A stretch of 64,000 bases of DNA, taken from NCBI RefSeq assembly GCF_038096175.1, contig NZ_CP151099.1, forward strand, positions 5,496,001 through 5,560,000. The letters are read 5' to 3'. Position 1 is the first letter of the stretch. The number at the start of each line of letters is the position of its first letter. Shown here piece after piece: positions 29,865 through 38,959 of the stretch. Both the position numbers and the translations under genes were made by a program. This stretch comes from Nostoc sp. UHCC 0302. GTDB lineage: Bacteria; Cyanobacteriota; Cyanobacteriia; Cyanobacteriales; Nostocaceae. The notes below the pieces were generated by a model. It had not been told where the DNA came from, did no database searches, and worked only from the letters and a program-made list of their open reading frames with translations.

Positions 29865-30692
29865 TTAACGGAAGCTACCAGGATTTAAGCGAATGGGAAC
29901 TTGACGAGTGGAGGTAGGTTTAGATTGACCACGAATTGCCACTCCATTCCGCAGCTTAGTAGCATTACCGCCATCTTTGGGATCGAGGAAAGGTTTAAGA
30001 TTTATCCCACTTCTAGATGAGCTAACCGGATTATTACTATTGCCTAAAAGTGTGCGACCTAAGTTGTATAGGTCGTTTGCTCCTCCCTGTCCACTACTAG
30101 TATAGGTGTTGACAGCTGCGGTCTGCTGTCCGCTATCAGCAGTTGTCAAGTTTTGAAAAACGCTATTACGTACAACGTAAGGGTCTTTGTCACGGGGTAC
30201 TGTTAGTACAATCCGGCATGAAGAGTTAGCTTCAGTTGTAACGCAGACTGTGTTCTCGTTATTTTCTGTTGCTGTCTGGAGTTCTTGTAAGCCATCTGGG
30301 CGATAAAGTTCCAAGCGACTGGCAATGGCTTCACAGCGTCTTTGTGGATTCCAACCACCACCCAAAGCCGCAGGAGCCGCCCAAGGAAAGTATTGACCTG
30401 GTTGACTTTGTGGCTGATACATAACGGTGTACTGACCGTTGTAATACTGACAGCTAAACCGATTTGCACTGTTAACGCTGGGTGAACGAGGTGTAGTAGT
30501 TGATCTGTCTATTGGTATTGATGTGCCTGATGGTGTTGATGTACCACCTGATGGTATTGTTGGTACTACTACACCATCGTTATCGTTAGTAGAGCCAGAA
30601 GGGTCATATTGGGCAAGAGCGACGGAATTTCCTAGACATAGGGCTAAGCCAAGACCGCTCAACGAAATAAACTTAAGCAGGTGTGATGACAT
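29865..30692 (-). CDS. COP23-domain protein, exported
   Basis: This 275-residue protein has a Sec signal peptide (LKFISLSGLGLALCLGNSVALAQ, cut after ALA likely). A Ser/Thr/Pro-rich linker (about 30-75) precedes the COP23 domain (about 78-195), recognisable by RFSCQYYNGQYTVMY, the WNPQRRCEAIASRL stretch, TVCVT and SSCRIVLTVP. The paired cysteines could form disulfides. COP23 was named after a circadian-oscillating protein of a unicellular cyanobacterium; its biochemical role is unknown. The C-terminal tail is low complexity. It lies downstream of the M48 protease gene on the same strand with a 75-bp gap. Confidence 0.85.
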   Translation of the reverse strand: MSSHLLKFISLSGLGLALCLGNSVALAQYDPSGSTNDNDGVVVPTIPSGGTSTPSGTSIPIDRSTTTPRSPSVNSANRFSCQYYNGQYTVMYQPQSQPGQYFPWAAPAALGGGWNPQRRCEAIASRLELYRPDGLQELQTATENNENTVCVTTEANSSCRIVLTVPRDKDPYVVRNSVFQNLTTADSGQQTAAVNTYTSSGQGGANDLYNLGRTLLGNSNNPVSSSRSGINLKPFLDPKDGGNATKLRNGVAIRGQSKPTSTRQVPIRLNPGSFR

Positions 30693-30767
30693 AAATCATC
30701 CTCCAGTAGAAATAAACAAGTAGGGAATTGATAGTTTAAGTGACGAATATTTCTGTTTTTTGATTCA

Positions 30768-32402
30768 TCAAGAACGCTGTTTTTTTTGCGCTTGTTCTTT
30801 TTTATTTTTGAGTAGCTGTTTGACTCGTGCTTTAATTTCTGCATGACGTCCAACTCCTTCATAAGCATAGCGGTTGTAGCCATTACGAGAAATTAGATTT
30901 TCTATATCACTAACTCGTTCTTTACCGCCAGGATGCGAAGACAACCAGCTTGGTGGAGAATTTTTCTGTTGTTTCTCTAGTGTCACCATCAAGTTACGCA
31001 AACCATCAGCTGCATAGCCTGTAGCTGCAATCAGGCGTGTACCAAGAATATCTGCCTGACGTTCCATGTCGCGGCTGTAACTTAGTGCAAAGAGTTGGCC
31101 AATGGTTCCGCCCAGAGGGAGATACTGAGTAACGTTAGAGATAAAATTGCCTTGGGTAATTAATTGAAAAGCATGGGATAAAATTACATGAGATAGTTCA
31201 TGACCGATTAATCCAGCTAATTCTGCTTCAGAATTGGTTTTAGCGATCGCACCCCCATTAATAAAGATTTTACCTCCAGGTAGGGCAAAGGCGTTGAGAC
31301 TTTCTTCTGGGATTACAAAGAACTCATATTTAAACTCGTTACGTCCGCCGACTTTTGCCAATTTCTGCCCGATTTCATTAACATATGCCAAAACAGGTTC
31401 ATCTATAATTAAGCCCAACTGTTTTTTCGCCTGCTTTGTGACTGAATCACCCACAGATTCTTCACCTTGTAGCAGTAAAACTGTGGAGTCAAGAGCAGAA
31501 AAAGGGCCAAGAAGACTGCCACTAACGGCATAACCTAATGCACCAGTAATAATATTAGTGATGACGTTGCCTCTAATTTCTGCACGTGTATGGGATTTGT
31601 AGCGTTTGAGATTTTCCTCGGCTAGTTTTGTAAACTCAGGTGCTTGGGGATTTGTCGGGTTGAAAATGGCAAATTGCCGCGCTGCCAAAGACGCTTCCAT
31701 CCATTTTTTTTGTTCAACAAGTGCTGTAATTTTAGCTTTGATCAGTTCTGGTTGAGCGGGATAAAACGAAGATGCCCGTTCTAATACATCTAATGCTTCT
31801 TTAGGGCGATCGTATTGCTTGAGGACTTCAGCATAACGTATATGACCAGGGATAAATTCTGGATACTGTTTAACTAATAGTTCTAGTGGGACTAAAGTTC
31901 TTGTTTGCAGTTTAGTTGCTATCCCCGCCTCTGATTCCCGCCAGTAAACTTTACCCCCAGGTGATAACTGTGCGGGGTCATTAATTGCTGCTTTGCGCTC
32001 TTCAGGTATAGTTGTTTTCGCAAAAGGTTCTTTCACCTCCCGATACAGTTTTTCCGCCTCTGGAATTTTTCCTGCTAGATACAACTTGTCTGCTTCAAGG
32101 AGTTTTTGCTGACGAGCGATTTCTTCGGGACTAGGCGCAGGTTCCTCTACCGAAGCTGGCTTTTTTGGTTCCGTGGCTTCTGGCGTTGATGAGCGTCGCA
32201 GCGCATCTCTTAACTTTTGTACTTTAGTTGATTCTGACGTTGCTGCACTGGGTAAATTGACAGTTTCAACAGTGGTAGATGCAGGCGGTGTTTGTGCTGG
32301 AACGGGTGCTATCGGTTGCGTTAGGATAATCAAAATTGATGTCCCAACTGATAGCAATAGCCAGTTACAGGCTAGCAGTAGAGGCTTCCAGGTTCGTTTC
32401 AT
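30768..32402 (-). CDS. M48-family metalloprotease with TPR-like N-terminal half
   Basis: This 544-residue protein has a signal or anchor segment (LLLACNWLLLSVGTSILIILT). Residues about 100-280 are helical and TPR-like (LYLAGKIPEAEKLYREV, RPKEALDVLERASSFYPAQPELIKAK). The protease domain follows (about 330-515): the zinc motif HELSH near residue 398 and the third ligand glutamate in ERQADILG near residue 446. Such proteases act at or outside the membrane in protein quality control (BepA/HtpX-like). The C-terminus is strongly basic and is encoded by A-rich sequence. The COP23 gene follows on the same strand. Confidence 0.92.
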   Translation of the reverse strand: MKRTWKPLLLACNWLLLSVGTSILIILTQPIAPVPAQTPPASTTVETVNLPSAATSESTKVQKLRDALRRSSTPEATEPKKPASVEEPAPSPEEIARQQKLLEADKLYLAGKIPEAEKLYREVKEPFAKTTIPEERKAAINDPAQLSPGGKVYWRESEAGIATKLQTRTLVPLELLVKQYPEFIPGHIRYAEVLKQYDRPKEALDVLERASSFYPAQPELIKAKITALVEQKKWMEASLAARQFAIFNPTNPQAPEFTKLAEENLKRYKSHTRAEIRGNVITNIITGALGYAVSGSLLGPFSALDSTVLLLQGEESVGDSVTKQAKKQLGLIIDEPVLAYVNEIGQKLAKVGGRNEFKYEFFVIPEESLNAFALPGGKIFINGGAIAKTNSEAELAGLIGHELSHVILSHAFQLITQGNFISNVTQYLPLGGTIGQLFALSYSRDMERQADILGTRLIAATGYAADGLRNLMVTLEKQQKNSPPSWLSSHPGGKERVSDIENLISRNGYNRYAYEGVGRHAEIKARVKQLLKNKKEQAQKKQRS

Positions 32403-32559
32403 GCTGAGATTTACTTATGCAATAGGCTGGTTTTTTCAATGTTATGAGCAATTACCTATATACGCATAGAGCGATCGCAGCTTGGCAATTTTGTTTATAG
32501 CTCAATACGCTTGGGTTAAGACTAAAACTCTTTTTCAAAGTCAATTTTTTTAACGAACC

Positions 32560-32630
32560 ACATACTCCTACGGAGAAGCAAGCTACGCGTTAGCGTCTCC
32601 CTTTGGGAGAAGGACGCTAAGGACGCAAAG
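32560..32630. repeat. Dispersed palindromic repeat
   Basis: CGGAGAAGCAAGCTACGCG, TTAGCGTCTCC and CTTTGGGAGAAGGACGC belong to the same repeat family as the blocks near 14700-14810 and 58005-58090. It lies between the DgcN-like gene and the M48 protease gene. Confidence 0.7.
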
Positions 32631-32686
32631 AGAAGGAAGAAATGCTTAAGTTAAGCGATCGCCTGCTTTTTGAGTTAGTAGAACAG

Positions 32687-33730
32687 TCACTTCATAACTG
32701 CATCCAATAACACATCAGCATCAAAGCGTACTACATCAGTGCAAGGTAGCCCAGTTTCCGTTATTGTTTGAGCGATCGCATTCCTTGCCGCAGACTCATC
32801 TAAATGAGCCGTGTTCAAAGCTATACCCACCACAGGCGCAAATCCAAAAGCGCCACCAGCACTAGCGACAGTTTCATAAAGCTTAATCACTTCTGGTAAA
32901 GGCGGAATAGGTACGTGGGGATTGTTGCGGTTATGGGTTTGTCCTACCCGATGTACCAACACTAGTTGGGTTGGTTGCGAACCACGAATTAAGGGTAAGG
33001 TTGCTGTTGAACCAGGATGCAACAGTGAACCTTGTCCTTCAATATGCAAGATATCGTAATTTTTGCCATAGCGCATAACTATCTGTTCTACAGCACCAGC
33101 TGCAAAGTCTACCCGCACGGCATCCAATGCCACACCATCGCCTTCTAACATCACACCAGTTTGACCTGTAGCGAGAAATTTAGAACGCAAACCTCGTAGT
33201 TGTGACGCCCTGTGCAGTTCTAGGCTGGTTGACATTTTTCCGATCGCCATGTCGGTTCCCACCGTCAATACTCGCCGACAGGGGAGGGTGCTGGCGATCG
33301 CATTAGCAACATTTAAATTAGGTGGCTCTTTCCGCACATCCCAAATTAATTGCGCTGGTTTAAGCAGTTCTTTTAACTCTGGAATGTTTGCCAATGGGGT
33401 GTGCAAACCATTTACCAGCGACATTCCAGCTTTAAGCGCATCTTTGATTTCATCCCAGAAATCACTTGGTAAAGCACCACCTCCTGGAGCGATGCCAATA
33501 ACTAAAACTTCGGGTTGATACTCCAGCGCTGCGGCTACAGATGCCACAATTGGCACGTCACGCTTGATACCTGTTAATTGCGGCAGGGATTTACCAGCAG
33601 TCTCGCGATCAATTACTGCAACTATCGGGGCTTCACTGTAGCGTAAAATTGCTAGCCCTGTTTTGCCATTAGACCCGATAACTCCTTCATGCAGTAGAAT
33701 AGCTACTCGTTGATTAAGCGGCAGACGCAC
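32687..33730 (-). CDS. DUF1611 / DgcN-like protein
   Basis: This 347-residue protein belongs to DUF1611: GSNGKTGLAILRY near the N-terminus, VLVIGIAPGGGALP (about residues 75-88), VGTDMAIGKMSTSLEL as a P-loop-like stretch (about 157-172) and DILHIEGQGSLLHPG (about 226-240). DgcN, a characterised member, works with DgcA in D-glutamate metabolism as an N-acetyltransferase. Its first codons overlap the end of the DgcA-like gene by 17 bp, so the two are translationally coupled. Assignment to D-glutamate rests on this pairing and is not proven. Confidence 0.85.
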   Translation of the reverse strand: MRLPLNQRVAILLHEGVIGSNGKTGLAILRYSEAPIVAVIDRETAGKSLPQLTGIKRDVPIVASVAAALEYQPEVLVIGIAPGGGALPSDFWDEIKDALKAGMSLVNGLHTPLANIPELKELLKPAQLIWDVRKEPPNLNVANAIASTLPCRRVLTVGTDMAIGKMSTSLELHRASQLRGLRSKFLATGQTGVMLEGDGVALDAVRVDFAAGAVEQIVMRYGKNYDILHIEGQGSLLHPGSTATLPLIRGSQPTQLVLVHRVGQTHNRNNPHVPIPPLPEVIKLYETVASAGGAFGFAPVVGIALNTAHLDESAARNAIAQTITETGLPCTDVVRFDADVLLDAVMK

Positions 33731-34766
33731 TGTGTTGTACCCCCAAGCCAGGTAAATCGTTTGGTAAAATTTTCCCCTCTTGCACTAATGCACCTGTAAA
33801 AGGGTCATCAATTAAGTTTAGGTGACTGTCTAAATCTAAATAATCAGCCAGTGGAGCTAGATGTGCTGCTGCTGTATTAGACAAGGAACTGTCGGAATAA
33901 CAGCCGAACATCACTTGCAACCCATAGGCTCGCGCTGTATGTACCATCCGCATTGCCTCGCTTAAACCCCCAGATTTCATGAGTTTGATATTGATGCCAT
34001 CCGCGTAGTTCGCCAAATAGGGAATATCGGCGCTGGTGAAACAACTTTCATCGACAAAAATGGGCAGGCTAGAGTGTTCTTTGAGTTGTACTAAACTCTT
34101 TTCTTGCCCTCGTGGTAATGGCTGTTCTACATACTTTATACCTAAATCAGCTAGCCACTTGCACATTGCGATCGCATCTTCTAAATTCCAACCCCCGTTG
34201 GCATCAACGAAAAATTCTGTTTCGGGTGCTTCTTCTCGGACTGCTAAGAGCATTTGTTTATCTGCATCTATGCCGTCTGGGTTTCCTAACTTGATTTTAA
34301 AAAGACGGACATCAGTAAATTGTAGCCAATCTCGCGCCCTAGCCCTAGCCGCTGCTGGTGAATTAATCCCAATTGTGACCGAAGTTGGTACTATGGCATT
34401 GCGATCGCATCCCCAGATTTGCCATAGAGGTAACCCTACGCGTTTGCCTAACCAGTCGTGCATAGCCATATCTAAGGCTGCTTTGACAGCAGAAGGAACC
34501 TGCGCTTTTGTTAACACTTGCTCAACTTGCTGCCGCTGTAAGGGGCTGAATGCTTCCAATATCGGTGCGACTTGCTGTAAGGCATCTTTAATGGTGTCTG
34601 TTGACTGGCGGCGATCGCCTATGCTAAACGGTGAGGCTTCACCCCAGCCTTCGATACCATCTTGCGAAATCTTCAACCATACATTAGTTGTCTGTGCCGT
34701 TGTTCCCCGACTAATTGTCAACGGGAATCTCTTATTGACTGTAAATAATTTTACATTAATTAGCAT
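33714..34766 (-). CDS. Enolase-superfamily racemase/epimerase (dipeptide epimerase / DgcA-like)
   Basis: This 350-residue protein belongs to the mandelate racemase/muconate lactonizing group of the enolase superfamily. The N-terminal capping domain includes GWGEASPF. The barrel carries the catalytic and metal-binding stretches KIKLG, FFVDANGGW, YVEQPLP, IFVDESCF and NIKLMKSGG, in the order seen in L-Ala-D/L-Glu epimerases. DgcA, an N-acetyl-D-glutamate racemase, is in the same group, and the overlapping downstream partner is DgcN-like. Both readings are possible: cell-wall dipeptide recycling or D-glutamate use. It is divergent from the Nudix gene, with a shared 139-bp upstream region. Confidence 0.9.
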   Translation of the reverse strand: MLINVKLFTVNKRFPLTISRGTTAQTTNVWLKISQDGIEGWGEASPFSIGDRRQSTDTIKDALQQVAPILEAFSPLQRQQVEQVLTKAQVPSAVKAALDMAMHDWLGKRVGLPLWQIWGCDRNAIVPTSVTIGINSPAAARARARDWLQFTDVRLFKIKLGNPDGIDADKQMLLAVREEAPETEFFVDANGGWNLEDAIAMCKWLADLGIKYVEQPLPRGQEKSLVQLKEHSSLPIFVDESCFTSADIPYLANYADGINIKLMKSGGLSEAMRMVHTARAYGLQVMFGCYSDSSLSNTAAAHLAPLADYLDLDSHLNLIDDPFTGALVQEGKILPNDLPGLGVQHSASAA

Positions 34767-34905
34767 ATTTAAGCTGCATATTATGCTATAGCAAAAGCCA
34801 GTGTAAATTCAAAGTTTAGACTATTTGATGCATCTGTTATACTTTTTTACATTCACTAGTTAACTCTTCAATTTTTTATACATAATTTTATTTATTACAT
34901 AGTCT

Positions 34906-35457
34906 ATGAACAGCCTAAAAAAATGGAAGACTTTGAACTCAAAAATGGTCTTGGATCATCGTTGGTGTAAAGTAAGGCGGGATGAAATAGAATTACCTAA
35001 CGGTAAAATTATAGATGACTATTTTGTCAGTATTAAACCAGATGTTGCTCTAGTTTTACCTATAACAACCAGTAAAGAGATTGTTTTTGTCCGGCAATAC
35101 AGACACGCCGTTGGTGAGTTTTTCATAGAACTGCCAGCAGGTAGTTTCGAGCCAGCAAAAGAGAGTGCAGAAACAGCAGCTATTAGAGAACTACAAGAAG
35201 AGACTGGTTATACTGCTCAAGAATTGACAAAAATTACAACCCTATATGATAAGCCTAGCAAAGATACTAATCAAATACATTTATTTTTAGCAGAAAATGT
35301 TATAAAAACTAGCAAGCAAAACTTAGATGTTACAGAAGAGATTGAAGTTATATTAATTCCGATTGAGTCTGTTGTAGATAAAGTAACTCAAGGTGAAATT
35401 TGTGTTGCAGGAACTGTTGCGGCTCTATTATTAGGTTTAAGTTTTATCAGTTATTAA
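34906..35457 (+). CDS. Nudix hydrolase (ADP-ribose pyrophosphatase-like)
   Basis: This 183-residue protein carries the Nudix box from AGSFEPAKES through REL to QEETGY (about residues 82-106), with the REXXEE metal-binding core intact; the spacing before the first glutamate is one residue longer than the strict consensus. The stretch FFIELPAGSFEPA and the general layout resemble ADP-ribose pyrophosphatases, which hydrolyse ADP-ribose and similar nucleoside diphosphates in the cytoplasm. The start ATG at 34906 follows a very AT-rich region without a clear ribosome site. It is divergent from the epimerase gene. Confidence 0.88.
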   Translation: MNSLKKWKTLNSKMVLDHRWCKVRRDEIELPNGKIIDDYFVSIKPDVALVLPITTSKEIVFVRQYRHAVGEFFIELPAGSFEPAKESAETAAIRELQEETGYTAQELTKITTLYDKPSKDTNQIHLFLAENVIKTSKQNLDVTEEIEVILIPIESVVDKVTQGEICVAGTVAALLLGLSFISY

Positions 35458-35590
35458 TAATCGAGGTATATAGATTATTTACGTTTTTTATAACAATTCT
35501 GTATTCTGTTTGAATTAAGAGTCAGGTTAGTGTAGGAGAACTGGCGATAAATAACAGTGAGTTACATTTAATAGACTTATTAAAAATTTT

Positions 35591-37008
35591 GGCTCTCCCA
35601 GAGTAACTATGGTAAAATAATATAAATAGTTAAATAAATCTTAGATAATTTAGATTGTTTAATAGAGCAAACCCAAGCTATAAATAGAATTCTAGACTAA
35701 TTAAATAATATAAAAATTCAAAAATATTGATATTAAAACAAGGGTTTTAATAAATATGCCATCTAATCCCTTACTTCATTTCATTACTAAAGTTATTAAT
35801 CTTGAAGATGTCAAGGTTATTAATTACCATTTTCTTACAGATGATGAAATAGTAATAGAAATTGAAAATAAGCTGAAAGTTGCTAAATGCCCTCACTGTG
35901 GAAATACCTCCGATAAAATCCATCAAAATCATTGGTATAGAGTCAGAGATATACCCCTAAGCGATTATCAAGTATTGTTAAAAGTAAATCGTCGTCAGTT
36001 GAAATGTCAAAAATGTCAGAAAGTATTCAGTGAAGAGTTAGATTTTATCAAAGCCAGAAGAACTTATACAAAAAGACTGGCGATGAAAGTAATTAAGGAA
36101 GTATTAGAAACTAATGTAAAGAGTGCAGCCATCAGAAATAGAATGACAACCTCTGAGGTGGAAACAGTATTAAAAGAACTGGAAGTTGATTTACTCACAG
36201 AAAAACCTAAGAAGTTAAAAAAGTTGGGGATAGATGAAATCACCCAGTTAAAAGGAGGAAAAAATTATGCGGCAGTTCTGGTGGACTTAGAAACAAGAAA
36301 ACCAATAGCATTATTGGAGAAAAGAAATAAAGCAGTAATAGCAGAATACTTATCTAGTCTAGGTTTAGAGATTTTAACCCAAATAGAAGAAGTTAGCATA
36401 GATTTATGGATACCATATAAAAGTTTAATCCAAGAAATGATGCCAAATGCTCAAATAGTAGCCGATAGATTCCATGTCATGAAACAAATAAACGAGGAGT
36501 TAGATCAAAAGAGAAAGAAAGCAAAAAGAGCAGCAGAAAAAATTAAAAATAAGAAAGAGAGAGAAAGTACATTAGCGGGGTTGACTCATAGTAAATACCC
36601 TTTATTAAAGAAAAAAGAAAACCTTAACTCCGCGGAAAATGCGAAGATAGAATCAGTGGAGAAAGTTGCCCCTGAGCTAGGAAGAATGTATCGAATCAAA
36701 GAAGGACTTAGAGATATATTTGACAGTCAAATAACCAGTGATGAAGCCTTATATAAATTCCTAGAATGGACAGAAACAGCTTATAAATACTTCCCGAAAA
36801 GTTGTCGAACAATAAGTAGATGGATAGATGAGATTCTCGCTTATTTTGATAGCCGAACTACTCAAGGAGTTGTTGAAGGAATTAATCAAAAGATTAAGCT
36901 GATTAAAAGAAGAGCTTATGGTTTAACTAACTTTGATAATTTTAGAAGAAGAATTTTACTCAATTGGTATTTCTGCTACTAATTTATCATATCTAATCTG
37001 GGAGAGCC
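35591..37008 (+). mobile_element. ISL3-type insertion sequence, about 1.42 kb, intact
   Basis: The terminal inverted repeats begin GGCTCTCCCAGA at both ends (35591-35602 and, reversed, 36997-37008) and stay similar for about 30 bp. The 8-bp flanks AAAATTTT (left) and AAAATTAT (right) differ at one position, close to the 8-bp target duplication usual for ISL3 elements. One complete transposase gene lies inside. Confidence 0.88.
35756..36982 (+). CDS. ISL3-family transposase
   Basis: This 408-residue protein has an N-terminal zinc ribbon (CPHCGN and CQKCQK, about residues 42-95), a helix-turn-helix-like stretch and an ISL3-type DDE domain. Candidate acidic residues are in LGIDEI (near 159), IVADRFHVMK (near 236-240) and GVVEGINQKIK (near 375). 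The frame is open from ATG to stop with no break, and both element ends are present, so it may be active. The base composition is more AT-rich than the neighbouring genes. Confidence 0.93.
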   Translation: MPSNPLLHFITKVINLEDVKVINYHFLTDDEIVIEIENKLKVAKCPHCGNTSDKIHQNHWYRVRDIPLSDYQVLLKVNRRQLKCQKCQKVFSEELDFIKARRTYTKRLAMKVIKEVLETNVKSAAIRNRMTTSEVETVLKELEVDLLTEKPKKLKKLGIDEITQLKGGKNYAAVLVDLETRKPIALLEKRNKAVIAEYLSSLGLEILTQIEEVSIDLWIPYKSLIQEMMPNAQIVADRFHVMKQINEELDQKRKKAKRAAEKIKNKKERESTLAGLTHSKYPLLKKKENLNSAENAKIESVEKVAPELGRMYRIKEGLRDIFDSQITSDEALYKFLEWTETAYKYFPKSCRTISRWIDEILAYFDSRTTQGVVEGINQKIKLIKRRAYGLTNFDNFRRRILLNWYFCY

Positions 37009-37083
37009 AAAATTATTAAGGATATATTTATACAAAAAATCTGCGCTAGAATTACCAGAAAAATATACTTTTGAATTGTAACT

Positions 37084-37830
37084 ATGCGCTTTGCTAATGC
37101 TGAGGAAGCAGACTATCCTCCAAAAAAATATAGAATTGATACTCACAACTTTAATGGAGATGACTTTGGACGATTAATTTCTCTAATCCGCAAAGATGCT
37201 GGTGAAACTGAAATTGATTCTTTTCTAAGACGTAGGCTTTCTCTACTATCATTTACTTCTAGCTTTTTTCGTACTGGTCATCATGATACTTGGATCATTC
37301 CCCAACCTGAGATAAAACCACGAGGTTTTGCGAATGGAGCAGGAAAGATTCCAGATTACCTCTTTGCTGGTGAAAACTCAGATGGAATAACGTGGTGGGT
37401 TGTAGATTTTAAGTCGCCAAAACACCACCTTTACAAAGATGATAAAAATGGTCGAGTTGTTGAAACTGCTCCGTTAGCAAGTGGTATTAGTCAGTTAAGA
37501 GATTACATTCGCTACTGCACTGAACATCAAGGATTTATTCGAGAAACACTAGGGCTTAAATCTTTTACTTCTCCTTTAGGAGTCATTATCATTGGGCGAG
37601 AATGTGAACTCAAAAAAGATTTGAGGAAGCAAGCTTATAAAGCACAGTTTAATAAAGATACACAAACTATCCAGATAAGGACTTTTGACGCTTTTCTTCA
37701 TCAAATTGAGTTTTATTCAAGAACCTCTTACAAGTTACCTTTTCTAGCTAAGCTCTACAAATCTATTTTCGTCACAGATGAGTTATCACCTTGGGATAGA
37801 TGGTGCAACTATTCATCATCAGAAGACTAA
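37084..37830 (+). CDS. Shedu-like defence protein (DUF4263 nuclease)
   Basis: This 248-residue protein matches DUF4263, the domain of the anti-phage protein SduA (Shedu). A PD-(D/E)XK-like core is visible: IPDYLF (Asp91), WWVVDFKSP (Asp108 and Lys110), then GISQLRDYI (Gln137), and LGVIIIGRE as the next strand. The N-terminal stretch TEIDSFLRRRLSLLSF fits the helical lead-in of the family. It is shorter than the original Shedu proteins and is essentially the nuclease domain with a small N-terminal part. The ATG at 37084 lies 75 bp after the right end of the ISL3 element, with no clear ribosome site. Shedu acts as a single-gene system, and no defence partner is seen nearby. Confidence 0.8.
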   Translation: MRFANAEEADYPPKKYRIDTHNFNGDDFGRLISLIRKDAGETEIDSFLRRRLSLLSFTSSFFRTGHHDTWIIPQPEIKPRGFANGAGKIPDYLFAGENSDGITWWVVDFKSPKHHLYKDDKNGRVVETAPLASGISQLRDYIRYCTEHQGFIRETLGLKSFTSPLGVIIIGRECELKKDLRKQAYKAQFNKDTQTIQIRTFDAFLHQIEFYSRTSYKLPFLAKLYKSIFVTDELSPWDRWCNYSSSED

Positions 37831-37882
37831 GTTTCAGATTCATAGGACTTACCTAAGCACACTCTATGAATTCTTCTCTACG

Positions 37883-37931
37883 AGACCGGAGGTGAAGGCG
37901 TTATTGGCAGCTTGGTGAAGCAGTCCGGTCT
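37883..37931. repeat. Inverted repeat of dispersed type
   Basis: AGACCGGA (37883-37890) and TCCGGTCT (37924-37931) flank a 33-base spacer containing GGTGAAGGCGTTATTGGCAG. The element lies between the Shedu-like gene and the nucleoside hydrolase gene. Confidence 0.6.
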
Positions 37932-38020
37932 TGCAAATCCAAAATTTTGTTTATGGATGACGTCCAAAAGCGAGTTTCAATACAGTGAACCTTAAAGTTT
38001 AATTTTGAATTCTGAACTGT

Positions 38021-38944
38021 TTACCTTGCCCATTGCTGCAAGATGTAATCGTAAAAAGCATCTTTATCTACTTTATCCATTGCAGAAATTTTACGACCAC
38101 CTGCAACTACTTTAGTACGCCCCTGGCTAAGTCCTGTGGTGATGATTTCTGTTTCCCATTCGCGTAATCGATAGAATTCCGGGTGTCCCAGATAAGCAGT
38201 TGCCAGCACATCCCAGAAATAATAATCTTGGGGAATGACTAGTGCATAACATTGTCCAGCTAAATCAGAAATAGGATAGTGGCGTTGTCGCCCCATCTTT
38301 TGCACTAATTCTGATGTGACAGGGACATTATTAGTCAAATCCAAAGGACACATAATAATTTCAATTTGTGTTTGCCACACCCGCGCCGCTGAAACTGCAT
38401 CCCAATAAACATTCCACTCAGCAGAACCATCTTGTCCTGGTTCGAGATTTTTTTCCACATTGCCAAAGACATTTAATGCACCTCCCATCCAAACAATCTT
38501 GTGAATCTTCGCTTCAATGTCGGGTGCTTTTTCCAGCGCTACTGCAACCGTTGTCAAAGGCCCAGTTACCATCAGCGTCACTGGTTCAGATGCTTCGCGC
38601 AATACCTTGACCATAAAATCTTGACCAGTTTCTGCAAGCAGAGGCGTGTTAATGGTTTCGCTTTGATTGAGAATGGGAAGATGGTCAATGATAAACGAAT
38701 CGCGCCTATAGAGACTGGGGAATGGGTTGACACCACGTACCGTGCTTTCTGCAACCTGGATATGAGAAAATCCCATCAAATCAATAATTTTTCGTGTGGC
38801 ACTAACAGCCGGTTGGATGTAGCAATCAGCCGGAGTAACGACGACACCGAGGAGTTCAATATGATCCATTGTTAACAGCAGCATAGTTGCTAGATAATCA
38901 TCTACACCACCATCGTGATCCATTAATACGAGTTGTTTTGACAT
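38021..38944 (-). CDS. Nucleoside hydrolase (inosine-uridine-preferring type)
   Basis: The start is set at the ATG complement of 38942-38944, giving 307 residues beginning MSKQLVLMDHDGGVDDYLA. This contains the DXDXXXDD-like calcium-binding motif, here DHDGGVDD, that starts proteins of this family. An in-frame extension to 39109 would run backwards over the divergent deaminase gene and has no family similarity. Other family stretches are VTGPLTTVAVAL, IVWMGGALNV and WNVYWDAVSAARV. The enzyme cleaves ribonucleosides to base and ribose. The neighbouring deaminase and ribokinase fit the same salvage route. Confidence 0.9.
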   Translation of the reverse strand: MSKQLVLMDHDGGVDDYLATMLLLTMDHIELLGVVVTPADCYIQPAVSATRKIIDLMGFSHIQVAESTVRGVNPFPSLYRRDSFIIDHLPILNQSETINTPLLAETGQDFMVKVLREASEPVTLMVTGPLTTVAVALEKAPDIEAKIHKIVWMGGALNVFGNVEKNLEPGQDGSAEWNVYWDAVSAARVWQTQIEIIMCPLDLTNNVPVTSELVQKMGRQRHYPISDLAGQCYALVIPQDYYFWDVLATAYLGHPEFYRLREWETEIITTGLSQGRTKVVAGGRKISAMDKVDKDAFYDYILQQWAR

Positions 38945-38945
38945 A

Positions 38946-38952
38946 AAAGGAG
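38946..38952 (+). promoter_or_regulatory. Ribosome binding site of the cytosine deaminase gene
   Basis: AAAGGAG lies 7 bases before the ATG at 38960. It falls wholly within the 15-bp gap between two divergent start codons, so the promoters of both genes must lie inside the opposite coding sequence. Confidence 0.7.
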
Positions 38953-38959
38953 AATTAAT

